DNA from: Chloroflexota bacterium
GTDB lineage: Bacteria > Chloroflexota > Anaerolineae > UBA7937 > JACPPX01
Direction: 5' to 3'
Assembly (NCBI GenBank): GCA_016196905.1
Contig: JACPWV010000032.1
Coordinates: forward strand, 1 to 5,170
Length of the DNA: 5,170 bases
This document shows positions 1 to 5,066 of the stretch, one piece after another (positions within the stretch are counted from its first letter, which is position 1; each line of letters starts with the position of its first letter). The notes beneath the pieces are model-generated. The model saw only the letters and a list, made by a program, of their open reading frames with translations, searched no databases and was not told where the DNA came from. The position numbers and the translations under genes are program-made.

Positions 1-162
1 ATCGATGATCTCATCTCCTGCCGCGGCGAGTTCACGCATCTCTGGGTCGCTGCCCACGGCAGCGATGCGCGAGCCTTGGATGGCAATACCCTCCACGAGG
101 GGGCGGGCCGCGTCCATGGTGTAGATCGCCCCGTTCACCAGAAGACGCCGGTCGTCGGACAT
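1..162 (-). CDS. Amidohydrolase, N-terminal 54 residues (partial, runs off left edge)
   Basis: The ATG lies at 162-160 and the frame stays open to base 1, so only the N-terminus is present. It reads MSDDRRLLVNGAIYTMDAAR, then PLVEGIAIQGSRIAAVG and a D-P-E-M stretch ending E-I-I-D. This is the small beta-sandwich N-terminal segment of the metal-dependent amidohydrolase superfamily: a short polar lead, L-V-NG-I-T-D, then G-I-A-I-G-R-I-A-A-VG. The YtcJ-like amidohydrolase 3 group fits best. The zinc-binding HxH motif, expected about 15-20 residues further on, is outside the window, so the substrate cannot be told. The start is 9 bases after the etfB stop, with only a weak ribosome site (AGGCG about 8 nt upstream), so it is probably co-transcribed and partly coupled with the upstream genes. 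Imidazolonepropionase or dihydroorotase-like members of the superfamily are alternatives. Confidence 0.78.
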   Translation of the reverse strand, partial: MSDDRRLLVNGAIYTMDAARPLVEGIAIQGSRIAAVGSDPEMRELAAAGDEIID

Positions 163-171
163 GTTTTTCGC

Positions 172-933
172 CTAATCCAGCAGCCCCCAGCGTCGCAGCC
201 GTTGAGCCAGGGCCTGCGCTAAACGTCGAGGCTCAGCGGCCAACTTTTCCCCTCTCACTTCTGGCGCCGCATTGGTGTCCACCGTCTCCACAGTTTTTTC
301 AGCATTCCCCGAGGCCCAGTTCATCCAGACCTCAAGTTCACCCGGGCCAGCGGCCATGGTGGCAGGAAGGGGGGCGTAAAGGCTGCGCGGGCCGTCTTCG
401 ATGGTCACCACGCAGGGCAAGGGGGCCTCCCAAAGTGCGCTGGCTTTCTCCCCAGCGCAGCGCGCCCGAACCTGGCCTCCGCTGTCCATTTCCACCTGAA
501 GGGCTCTAGTCAGCAAAGGCCAGCCTAGCCGCTCAGCCAGGCGGGGACCCAGCGGGCTCGCGCGCCGGTTATTCAGGCGATGTCCCACCAGGACCAGATC
601 AGGCGCGCCTCTTCGCTCGAATCCCTCGGCCAGCAGCTCGATCCAAGGCGATTCATCCAGCTCGAGGTGGGGCATTCCTTCGCCTCGGAGGTGAATAAGC
701 TCGTCCACCCCCAAAGCCGCGGCCTCGCGCAGGAACCCCTCGGCGCCCGAGCCCAGGCCCAGCCCGACCAGGTGCGCGCCCACGTTGTGCAGGCGCAACG
801 CCTCTTCCAGCGCGCGCCGATCCCCGGCAGCCAGGATGGGCCGTGCTCGCCCGGTCTCGATCACCCCCCGGCCCCGACTGACGCGGAGGCTGCTCGGATC
901 GCAGATCGATCGTAAGACCACCGCCACGCGCAT
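172..933 (-). CDS. etfB: Electron transfer flavoprotein beta subunit, divergent (EtfB-like)
   Basis: This 253-aa protein has about the usual EtfB length. The fold is recognisable: a first strand MRVAVVLRSICD, where typical EtfB has KILV-IKQVPD; ALEEALRL at 41-48; LGLGSGAEGFLREAAALGVD at 58-77; PDLVLVGH at 111-118; LGPRLAERLGWPLLT at 128-142; LPCVVTIEDG at about 173-182; and a late TMAA. EtfB pairs with EtfA to take electrons from acyl-CoA dehydrogenases and pass them to an ETF:quinone oxidoreductase or another acceptor. The nucleotide-binding segment is odd: at 121-130 it reads NNRRASPLGP, where canonical EtfB has a DG-TGQ-GP type motif. The C-terminal signature is also degenerate, with tryptophan where an aliphatic residue is usual in ASALWEAPLP. 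The ATG follows the dehydrogenase stop by one base (TGA-G-ATG), and a GAGGGTG ribosome site lies in the dehydrogenase end, which implies translational coupling. No etfA is visible. Confidence 0.82.
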   Translation of the reverse strand: MRVAVVLRSICDPSSLRVSRGRGVIETGRARPILAAGDRRALEEALRLHNVGAHLVGLGLGSGAEGFLREAAALGVDELIHLRGEGMPHLELDESPWIELLAEGFERRGAPDLVLVGHRLNNRRASPLGPRLAERLGWPLLTRALQVEMDSGGQVRARCAGEKASALWEAPLPCVVTIEDGPRSLYAPLPATMAAGPGELEVWMNWASGNAEKTVETVDTNAAPEVRGEKLAAEPRRLAQALAQRLRRWGLLD

Positions 934-934
934 C

Positions 935-2101
935 TCAGGGGTTCACCCTCACCCCGTATTCTTGGAAGAGGTCGGCGGCGATGATGATCCTTTGAATCTC
1001 GTTGGTCCCTTCGAAGATTTCTCCGATGCGCGCATCCCGGTACATGCGCTCCACCGGGTAATCGCGCAGATAACCCAGTGCGCCGTGGATCTGTACCGCG
1101 CGATCCGCCACCCGGGAGGCCGCCTCCGAGCCGAACAGTTTGCAGATGGCCGAGAGTCGGGTGAAGTCTTGCTGCGTATCCACCATCCAGGCGGTGCGGT
1201 AGATCAGGGAGCGCAGGGCCTCGATCTCAGCCAGGCTGTCGGCGATCATGAACTGGACCGCCTGCTTCTGAGCGATGGGCGTACCGAACTGCTCCCGCAG
1301 CGCCGCGTAGCGGGCGCACGCCTCCAGGGCCGCCTGCGCGCCGCCCAGGGAGGCCGCCCCCAATCCCAGGCGGCCCACGTCCAACGCTTTCATGGCCGTC
1401 AAGAAACCCTGCCCGACTTGGCCCAGCACGTTATCGGCGGGCACCCGGCAATCCTCGAACACTAGCTCCCCGGTCTCGGAGGCCAGGATGCCCATCTTCT
1501 CATCGATCTTCCCCACCGAGAAGCCGGGGGTGTCCTTCTCCAAAATGAAGGCGGTGATTCCCCCGCGCGGGCCCAGGCTGGGATCGGTGGCGGCGAAGAC
1601 GGTGACCACGTCGGCGATGGGTCCGTTGGTCACCCAGATCTTGGAGCCATTGAGAACGAAGTGGTTCCCCTCCCGCCGCGCGGAGAGGCGAATGGCGGCA
1701 GCGTCCGAGCCGGCATGAGGCTCGGTCAGGGAGAAGGCGGCGATCTTCTCCCCCCGAGTCAGGGGAGTCAGATATTTACGCTTCTGCTCCTCGCTGCCAT
1801 CCAGGTAGATAGCCATGCTGCCGATGCCGATGTGCGCCCCCACCAGCGCCGCCACCGAGGTGGAGACTTTGCCTAACTCCTCCATGAGGATGCAGTAGCC
1901 GATCTCCCCCGCCCCGGCTCCACCGTATTGGATAGGAAAGGGAACCCCCAGCAGGCCCAGCTGGGCCATCTTCTGGACGAGATCGCGGGGGATGTGTTTG
2001 GCTTCCTCGATCTCAGCCGTGCGCAGCAGGATCTCCTGCTGAGCGAAATCGCGCACCACTTGGCGCAAGAGCTCATGTGAAGGGCTGAAGGAAAAATCCA
2101 T
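935..2101 (-). CDS. Acyl-CoA dehydrogenase (short/medium-chain type), 388 aa
   Basis: This is an FAD-dependent acyl-CoA dehydrogenase that oxidises a CoA thioester at alpha-beta and passes electrons to ETF. It opens MDFSFSPSHELLRQVVRDFA, the standard family start. It has GVPFPIQYGGAG at 52-63, the flavin/substrate signature LTEPHAGSD at 125-133, WVTNG at 156-160, FEDCRVPADNVLG at 215-227, REQFGTPIAQKQAVQF at 269-284, QIHGALGY at 337-344 and FEGTNEIQ at 363-370. Glu364 in EGTNEIQ is where the catalytic base sits in short- and medium-chain enzymes, unlike the isovaleryl or long-chain types. The frame extends 19 codons upstream to 2158, but that start would lie inside the -10 box. The ATG at 2101 is preceded by GGGAGGG and is preferred. 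It is the first gene of a leftward operon with the EtfB-like gene and the amidohydrolase. The exact acyl substrate is not readable. Confidence 0.93.
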   Translation of the reverse strand: MDFSFSPSHELLRQVVRDFAQQEILLRTAEIEEAKHIPRDLVQKMAQLGLLGVPFPIQYGGAGAGEIGYCILMEELGKVSTSVAALVGAHIGIGSMAIYLDGSEEQKRKYLTPLTRGEKIAAFSLTEPHAGSDAAAIRLSARREGNHFVLNGSKIWVTNGPIADVVTVFAATDPSLGPRGGITAFILEKDTPGFSVGKIDEKMGILASETGELVFEDCRVPADNVLGQVGQGFLTAMKALDVGRLGLGAASLGGAQAALEACARYAALREQFGTPIAQKQAVQFMIADSLAEIEALRSLIYRTAWMVDTQQDFTRLSAICKLFGSEAASRVADRAVQIHGALGYLRDYPVERMYRDARIGEIFEGTNEIQRIIIAADLFQEYGVRVNP

Positions 2102-2104
2102 GTT

Positions 2105-2141
2105 CCCTCCCAGACAGAAAAGGGAGAGAGGCACCTCTCCC
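2105..2141 (-). promoter_or_regulatory. Leader of the dehydrogenase mRNA with alternative hairpins over the Shine-Dalgarno site
   Basis: In the minus-strand RNA, GGGAGAG (2141-2135) pairs perfectly with CUCUCCC (2128-2122) over a 6-nt loop, and UUUUCU follows directly, like a small terminator or attenuator. The same CUCUCCC can instead pair with the ribosome site GGGAGGG (2111-2105) over a 10-nt loop, seven pairs with one G-U. The two stems exclude each other, so one state leaves the ribosome site free and the other hides it. The pairing is read directly from the sequence. A regulatory role is an inference, and no known riboswitch class is recognised. Confidence 0.42.
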
Positions 2142-2157
2142 ACGCCGACCCGATTCA

Positions 2158-2186
2158 AGCATAGCCTGGGGGGCGCGGATTGTCAA
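2158..2186 (-). promoter_or_regulatory. Sigma70-type promoter of the acyl-CoA dehydrogenase operon
   Basis: On the minus strand a perfect -35 TTGACA (2186-2181), a 17-bp spacer and a -10 TATGCT (2163-2158, 4 of 6 to consensus) are seen. Transcription should begin near 2151, giving a leader of about 50 nt before the ATG at 2101. This is the main reason to reject the longer dehydrogenase start at 2158. The -35 shares five bases with the opposing promoter of the branching-enzyme gene. Confidence 0.68.
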
Positions 2187-2208
2187 GATCTGGGAGGTTC
2201 ACTATAAT
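2180..2208 (+). promoter_or_regulatory. Sigma70-type promoter of the GH57 branching-enzyme gene
   Basis: The -35 TTGTCA (2180-2185, 5 of 6), a 17-bp spacer and a perfect -10 TATAAT (2203-2208) are seen. The -10 ends only 9 bases before the ATG at 2218, so transcription should begin around 2215. The mRNA would have a leader of at most a few bases. No Shine-Dalgarno site could lie on it, because GGGAGG at 2192-2197 is inside the promoter spacer. Confidence 0.75.
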
Positions 2209-2217
2209 GGGCGCGAG

Positions 2218-3903
2218 ATGCCCCGCGGCTATTTCACCTTCGTGCTACACACCCACTTCCCCTATGTCCGGGAGGCCGGCTTGTGGCCCTTCGGCGAGGA
2301 GACCCTGCACGAGGTGATGGCCGAGACTTATCTCCCCCTCCTCAACGCCCTGTACGACCTGCGCGAGCAAGAGTACCCTGCGCGGCTGACCTTGGGCATA
2401 ACCCCCATCCTCCTCGAGCAGTTGGCTGACCCCGCGGTGGGCTCTCGCTTTCGTACCTTCTTGGAGCGCGAGCTGAGTGCTGCCCAGGCCGACCTCCGGC
2501 GCTTCGAGGCTAGCGGGGAGGTGCAGCGGGCCGAACTCGCACGCTTCTATCAGAATTTCTACCGGGACCTGCTGAACAGCTACTTGGAGCGCTTCGGCGG
2601 AGATCTGGTGGGCGCCTTCCGGCGCCTCCAAGAGGAGGGAGTCATCGAGATCCTCACCAGCGGCGCCACCCACGGTTATCTCCCTCTGCTAGAGAGGGAC
2701 TCCTCTATTTACGGCCAACTTAAGGTGGGGGTGGAGAGCTATCGGAAATGCTGGGGCACCTCACCGCGGGGGATCTGGCTGCCCGAACTCGGCTACCGCC
2801 CGCCTCATATGGAAGGCAGCGGGCGCTATAAACCAGGGCTGGAAGAGTTCCTGGCCGAGCTGAACATACACTACTTCTTTGCCGACACTCACGCCCTCAC
2901 CGGCGGACCCCTCCTGGGGAAGGCAGCTGGGGATGTCCGGGGGCCGTATGCGGCCGTCCCGCGGCGCATTCTGGTCATTCGCAGCGAGGAGCGCCCGGAG
3001 GCGGCGAAGGGCATCACCTTTCGGCCTTACTTCGTCCACGGCTCGGGGGTGGCGGTGATGGCTCCCAACCAGCGCACCAGTCTCCAAGTTTGGTCCGCCA
3101 CCCACGGTTATCCCGGCGATGCCCATTACCGCGAGTTCCACCGCAAGGATGAGGCCTCTGGCCTGCAATACTGGCGAGTGACCGGCCCGGGAGTGGATTT
3201 AGGGGCCAAAGAACTATACGATCCCCAGCGAGCCCGCGAACGGGTTCAGGAGCACGCCCGGCACTTCGTGCATCTAGTTCGAGAGGAGTTGGACAACTAC
3301 GCCCGCGGCGGCACGCCGCCGGGGATCGTGATCGCCGCCTATGATACCGAACTCTTCGGCCACTGGTGGTTCGAAGGGGTCGACTGGCTCAAAGAAGTGC
3401 TGCGCCTCTTAGCCCGCCAGGGTGAGGTCGAAACCACCACGGCCAGCACCTATCTGGAGAGGTATCCTCCCCAGGAAGTGCTGGCGTTGCCCGAGAGCTC
3501 ATGGGGGGAGGGGGGTGGCCATCACACCTGGCTCAACCCCGATACCGAGTGGGTGTGGCCACTGATTTACCGAGCCGAGCGCTGGATGGAGGAACTAGCT
3601 GCGCAGCACCCCGATGCCGAGAGGGACTTGCGTGAGATATTGAACCAGGCCGTCCGCGAGCTGCTTCTTCTGCAATCCAGCGATTGGCCTTTTCTGATCA
3701 GCACCGGCCAGGCGCAGGCTTTTGCCGAGGCCCGCTTCCAAGCTCACCTAGCTCGCTTCCATCATCTGGCCTTGATGGCTGAGGATGGTCGAATCCGTCC
3801 TGAGGATATCGATTATCTCGAGAGCATCTCCGAGTTAGACAACCCCTTTCCTCAAATCGATTATCGTTACTTCGCCGAGCGCGAGGGTGTCCTGGCTCCG
3901 TAA
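2218..3903 (+). CDS. GH57 family 1,4-alpha-glucan branching enzyme (with DUF1957-type C-terminus)
   Basis: This 561-aa cytoplasmic enzyme is predicted to make alpha-1,6 branches in glycogen or other alpha-glucans (EC 2.4.1.18). All five GH57 conserved regions are visible: HTHFP at 11-15; GATHGYLPLL at 149-158; GIWLPELGYRP at 185-195, with Glu190 as the nucleophile; AAYDTELFGHWWFEG from about 373, with Asp376 as the acid/base; and ESSWGEGGGHHTWLNP at 426-441. The segment QVWSATHGYPGD at 290-301, followed by YREFHRKD, is typical of the branching-enzyme subgroup and separates it from GH57 amylopullulanases and 4-alpha-glucanotransferases. Residues after about 440 form the helical DUF1957-type domain. 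The length is slightly above the roughly 520-560 residues usual for the group. Nothing is missing or broken. The start MPRGYFTFVLHTHFP fits the family. The gene is read alone from a promoter back-to-back with a fatty-acid oxidation operon. Some members act mainly as hydrolases, so the branching activity is inferred. Confidence 0.94.
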   Translation: MPRGYFTFVLHTHFPYVREAGLWPFGEETLHEVMAETYLPLLNALYDLREQEYPARLTLGITPILLEQLADPAVGSRFRTFLERELSAAQADLRRFEASGEVQRAELARFYQNFYRDLLNSYLERFGGDLVGAFRRLQEEGVIEILTSGATHGYLPLLERDSSIYGQLKVGVESYRKCWGTSPRGIWLPELGYRPPHMEGSGRYKPGLEEFLAELNIHYFFADTHALTGGPLLGKAAGDVRGPYAAVPRRILVIRSEERPEAAKGITFRPYFVHGSGVAVMAPNQRTSLQVWSATHGYPGDAHYREFHRKDEASGLQYWRVTGPGVDLGAKELYDPQRARERVQEHARHFVHLVREELDNYARGGTPPGIVIAAYDTELFGHWWFEGVDWLKEVLRLLARQGEVETTTASTYLERYPPQEVLALPESSWGEGGGHHTWLNPDTEWVWPLIYRAERWMEELAAQHPDAERDLREILNQAVRELLLLQSSDWPFLISTGQAQAFAEARFQAHLARFHHLALMAEDGRIRPEDIDYLESISELDNPFPQIDYRYFAEREGVLAP

Positions 3904-3921
3904 TTGCCTCATATCGCGATT

Positions 3922-3957
3922 TGGTCACCATAATATTTCGGTGGCCACCATAATATT
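3922..3957 (+). repeat. Tandem 16-nt direct repeat TGGYCACCATAATATT, 20-bp period
   Basis: Two copies, at 3922-3937 and 3942-3957, differ at one base (T or C at the fourth position) and start exactly 20 bp apart, about two helical turns. The overlap of the units also makes a perfect 10-bp palindrome GGTGGCCACC at 3940-3949. The block sits in the AT-rich spacer after the branching-enzyme stop and ends 21 bp before the conserved promoter block of the first collagen-like gene. This arrangement is typical of an operator for a dimeric regulator. No specific regulator is recognised. Confidence 0.6.
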
Positions 3958-3978
3958 CAGGCGTCAGGGGATGTATCG

Positions 3979-4005
3979 TTGAGCGAAATCATAAAATACT
4001 GCGTT
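3979..4005 (+). promoter_or_regulatory. Candidate promoter core shared by both collagen-like genes (copy 1)
   Basis: The sequence TTGA-R-CGAA, then C-A-T, then ATACTGCGTT with fixed spacing is repeated upstream of the second paralog at 5015-5041; 24 of the first 32 positions match without gaps. GAGC at 3981-3984 and CGTT at 4002-4005 are 17 bp apart, as GAAC and CGTT are in copy 2, which resembles an ECF sigma factor promoter. A start near 4012 would fall just before the ribosome site at 4017. No good housekeeping -35/-10 pair fits. The conservation is seen; the sigma type is a guess. Confidence 0.38.
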
Positions 4006-4016
4006 CACCAAATACT

Positions 4017-4024
4017 AGAAGGAG
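4017..4024 (+). promoter_or_regulatory. Ribosome binding site deciding the collagen-like gene start
   Basis: AGAAGGAG ends 8 nt before the ATG at 4033. It fixes that codon as the start in preference to the in-frame TTG at 3979, which has no ribosome site and would lie inside the conserved promoter block. The second paralog has GGAGGT at 5055-5060 in the matching position, 6 nt before its ATG. Confidence 0.75.
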
Positions 4025-4032
4025 TTACTGCG

Positions 4033-4755
4033 ATGGGAAAGAGATTAGGCCAGCGAGAAATCCTTTTCCTGCTTGCCGGAGCGGCAATCGCCGCTCTCTC
4101 TGGTGGCATCGCTTTCGCCATGATCCCGGGGCCCGAGGGCGTGATTCAGGCTTGCTATCAGAAGGTGGAGGGGATGCTCCGAGTCGTCGAGGACCCGAGC
4201 GAGTGTAGGCCTAGCGAGGTCTCACTTTTCTGGAACCAGACCGGACTACAAGGCCCCCCTGGGCCTCAGGGCGAGCAGGGTGACCCAGGTCCACCCGGCC
4301 CACCGGGCCCTTCGGGGCGGCTACGTCCGGGGCATGGTCGAGGTGACACCGGGCGCAACTTACGATGTCATCATAGGGATGGGCGGAAGCGGAGGTGTCC
4401 CGGGCTCTCCAGGTGGTGCAGGCGGAGACACCATTTTTGCACTTGGAGGGGTGGCGCTGAGCTCGGCAGGGGGCGGAGCTGGGGGTGGCGCCGGCCTCAG
4501 CGGGATCCCAGGCGCAGGTGGTGCGGGCGGCCAAGGCGAACCGAACGGAGGAATTTTGATTGGCGGTGCGAACGGCGAAGCCGGTGGCGAGGAGCTTCTT
4601 GGCTTCTGCGGGGGAGGCGGGACTGGTGCGGGTGGTATCTCCGTTATAGGCACTCGGCTCGCTCCCGCAAGCGGCGGTGGCAGTGGTGGCAAGACAGAGG
4701 GTCTGCCTGGCAATCCAGGAGGTCCAGGCTATATGATCATCCAGTTCTAGTCTAA
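4033..4755 (+). CDS. Secreted collagen-like protein, copy 1; frame switches after the collagen triplets
   Basis: From the ATG at 4033 the frame gives a signal peptide (MGKRLGQR, then a hydrophobic stretch to AFA, likely cleaved after Ala29). A small domain follows, IPGPEGVIQACYQK at 31-44 with LRVVEDPSECRPSE, containing Cys41 and Cys58 that could form a disulfide. SLFWNQTG leads into eight collagen Gly-X-Y triplets (4243-4314), including GPPGPP. After the GGGG run at 4314-4317 this frame becomes an unlikely Arg/Trp-rich tail that happens to stay open to the TAA at 4753-4755. The natural continuation, a Gly-rich domain, is in the next frame and ends at 4750. Removing one G would give ...GPSGGYVRGMVEV.... 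The gene is therefore probably frame-broken, by mutation or by sequence error. It is the first of two tandem paralogs. The function is unknown; a surface or extracellular structural protein is likely. Confidence 0.7.
   Translation: MGKRLGQREILFLLAGAAIAALSGGIAFAMIPGPEGVIQACYQKVEGMLRVVEDPSECRPSEVSLFWNQTGLQGPPGPQGEQGDPGPPGPPGPSGRLRPGHGRGDTGRNLRCHHRDGRKRRCPGLSRWCRRRHHFCTWRGGAELGRGRSWGWRRPQRDPRRRWCGRPRRTERRNFDWRCERRSRWRGASWLLRGRRDWCGWYLRYRHSARSRKRRWQWWQDRGSAWQSRRSRLYDHPVLV
4316..4750 (+). pseudogene. Gly-rich C-terminal domain of the collagen-like protein, in frame +1 relative to its N-terminus
   Basis: This frame reads GGYVRGMVEVTPGATYDVII, then GMGGSGG and repeated G-G-X blocks, ending PGGPGYMIIQF before the TAG at 4748-4750. 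The pattern V-V-PG-TY-V-I-G-GG-GG with a closing G-Y-II is typical of the Gly-rich C-terminal domains of phage tail-fibre and bacterial surface proteins, so this is the real coding frame here. Homologous domains usually begin with a stretch like P-GVT-V-VE-WGAGGGG before GGYVRG. That part is absent, which points to a deletion joining the collagen part and the domain out of frame. An independent start is unlikely: the only upstream candidate, a GTG at 4280, has no ribosome site and lies inside the collagen triplets. A single-base error in the GGGG run is the simplest alternative. Confidence 0.6.
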
Positions 4756-5014
4756 GGGTGACGAGCTTGAAGGCCGCTGCCCAGAGGAGGATGGGAACGG
4801 GCAAGGGGCGGTTGCCGAAATTGTCCCGTTTTAGCGAAGATCCTCACGATCAGGGGGCAGCCTCGTAAGTTGCGCGGGGGGGGCTTCGCTCCCGCCGCAC
4901 CTTTTCGCCTATCGCTGCGCTCCACCCAACTCTCATCGCTGTCTGGGTCCAAGCAGATTGCGAGGCTATCCACTTTTTGAGCGCAGTACGACTTGAGCGT
5001 CAAGCAATCACAGC
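4751..5014. other. Gene-free spacer between the two collagen-like genes
   Basis: About 260 bases with no convincing gene on either strand. It holds a possible terminator hairpin (4871-4905), an imperfect 15-bp inverted repeat (4859-4873 with 4953-4967, 12 of 15 paired) and a repeated decamer GCTKCGCTCC at 4883-4892 and 4914-4923. It also has TTGAGCG repeats at 4977-4983 and 4993-4999, and a small palindrome CTTGA-GCG-TCAAG at 4992-5004, just before the second promoter block. A minus-strand frame runs through it but starts with TTG inside the next gene and has no domain I recognise. Confidence 0.55.
4871..4905 (+). terminator. Possible rho-independent terminator after collagen-like copy 1
   Basis: TGCG-CGGG (4871-4878) pairs with CCCG-C-CGCA (4891-4899) with one bulged C. 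A G-U and a G-C pair close a loop containing CTTCG, and TTTT follows at 4902-4905. The stem is GC-rich but the T run is only four, and it lies about 120 bases after the stop codons, so the call is tentative. Confidence 0.35.
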
Positions 5015-5041
5015 TTGAACGAACCCATGGCATACTGCGTT
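5015..5041 (+). promoter_or_regulatory. Candidate promoter core shared by both collagen-like genes (copy 2)
   Basis: TTGAACGAA, CAT and ATACTGCGTT are spaced as in the block at 3979-4005. GAAC (5017-5020) and CGTT (5038-5041) are 17 bp apart, an ECF-like layout. The distance from the block start to the ATG is 52 nt here and 54 nt in copy 1. Conservation outside the coding region supports a shared promoter; the sigma factor is not known. Confidence 0.38.
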
Positions 5042-5066
5042 TACTACCATATGAGGAGGTGCTGCG

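Noticed and set aside
580..1876. Several plus-strand open frames (580-915, 785-1465, 1392-1718, 1661-1876)
   Set aside because: They lie antisense to the etfB-like and dehydrogenase genes, have no family pattern, and are explained by high GC and codon bias of the real genes.
2245..3168. Minus-strand open frames 2245-2673 and 2761-3168
   Set aside because: Antisense shadows of the branching-enzyme gene, whose catalytic motifs are all intact on the plus strand.
3698..3931. Minus-strand 77-residue frame across the end of the branching-enzyme gene
   Set aside because: It is mostly antisense to the conserved C-terminus, and its ATG comes from the CCAT in the direct repeat; no domain or ribosome site supports it.
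3904..3978. Terminator directly after the branching-enzyme gene
   Set aside because: The palindromes present (ATCGCGAT at 3913-3920, GGTGGCCACC at 3940-3949) have no loop of suitable size and no T run, so no rho-independent terminator is supported.
4243..4314. Collagen triplets as a DNA repeat or CRISPR-like array
   Set aside because: The 9-base similarity comes from Gly-Pro-Pro codons; there are no constant repeats with unique spacers.
4310..4322. Programmed ribosomal frameshifting at the GGGG run
   Set aside because: No classic slippery heptamer, stop codon at the shift site or clear stimulatory element is seen. A four-G run is also too short for typical phase variation, so a mutation, deletion or sequence error is more likely.
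4280..4750. Gly-rich frame as an independent gene starting at GTG 4280
   Set aside because: There is no ribosome site, the start lies inside collagen triplets read in another frame, and the first residues (TQVHPAHRAL) look non-coding; a frame-shifted part of the upstream gene fits better.
4211..4804. Minus-strand frames over the Gly-rich region (4211-4804 and a Pro-rich one at 4360-4713)
   Set aside because: Gly codons read backwards give Pro/Ala codons, so long Pro-rich frames are expected here by composition alone.
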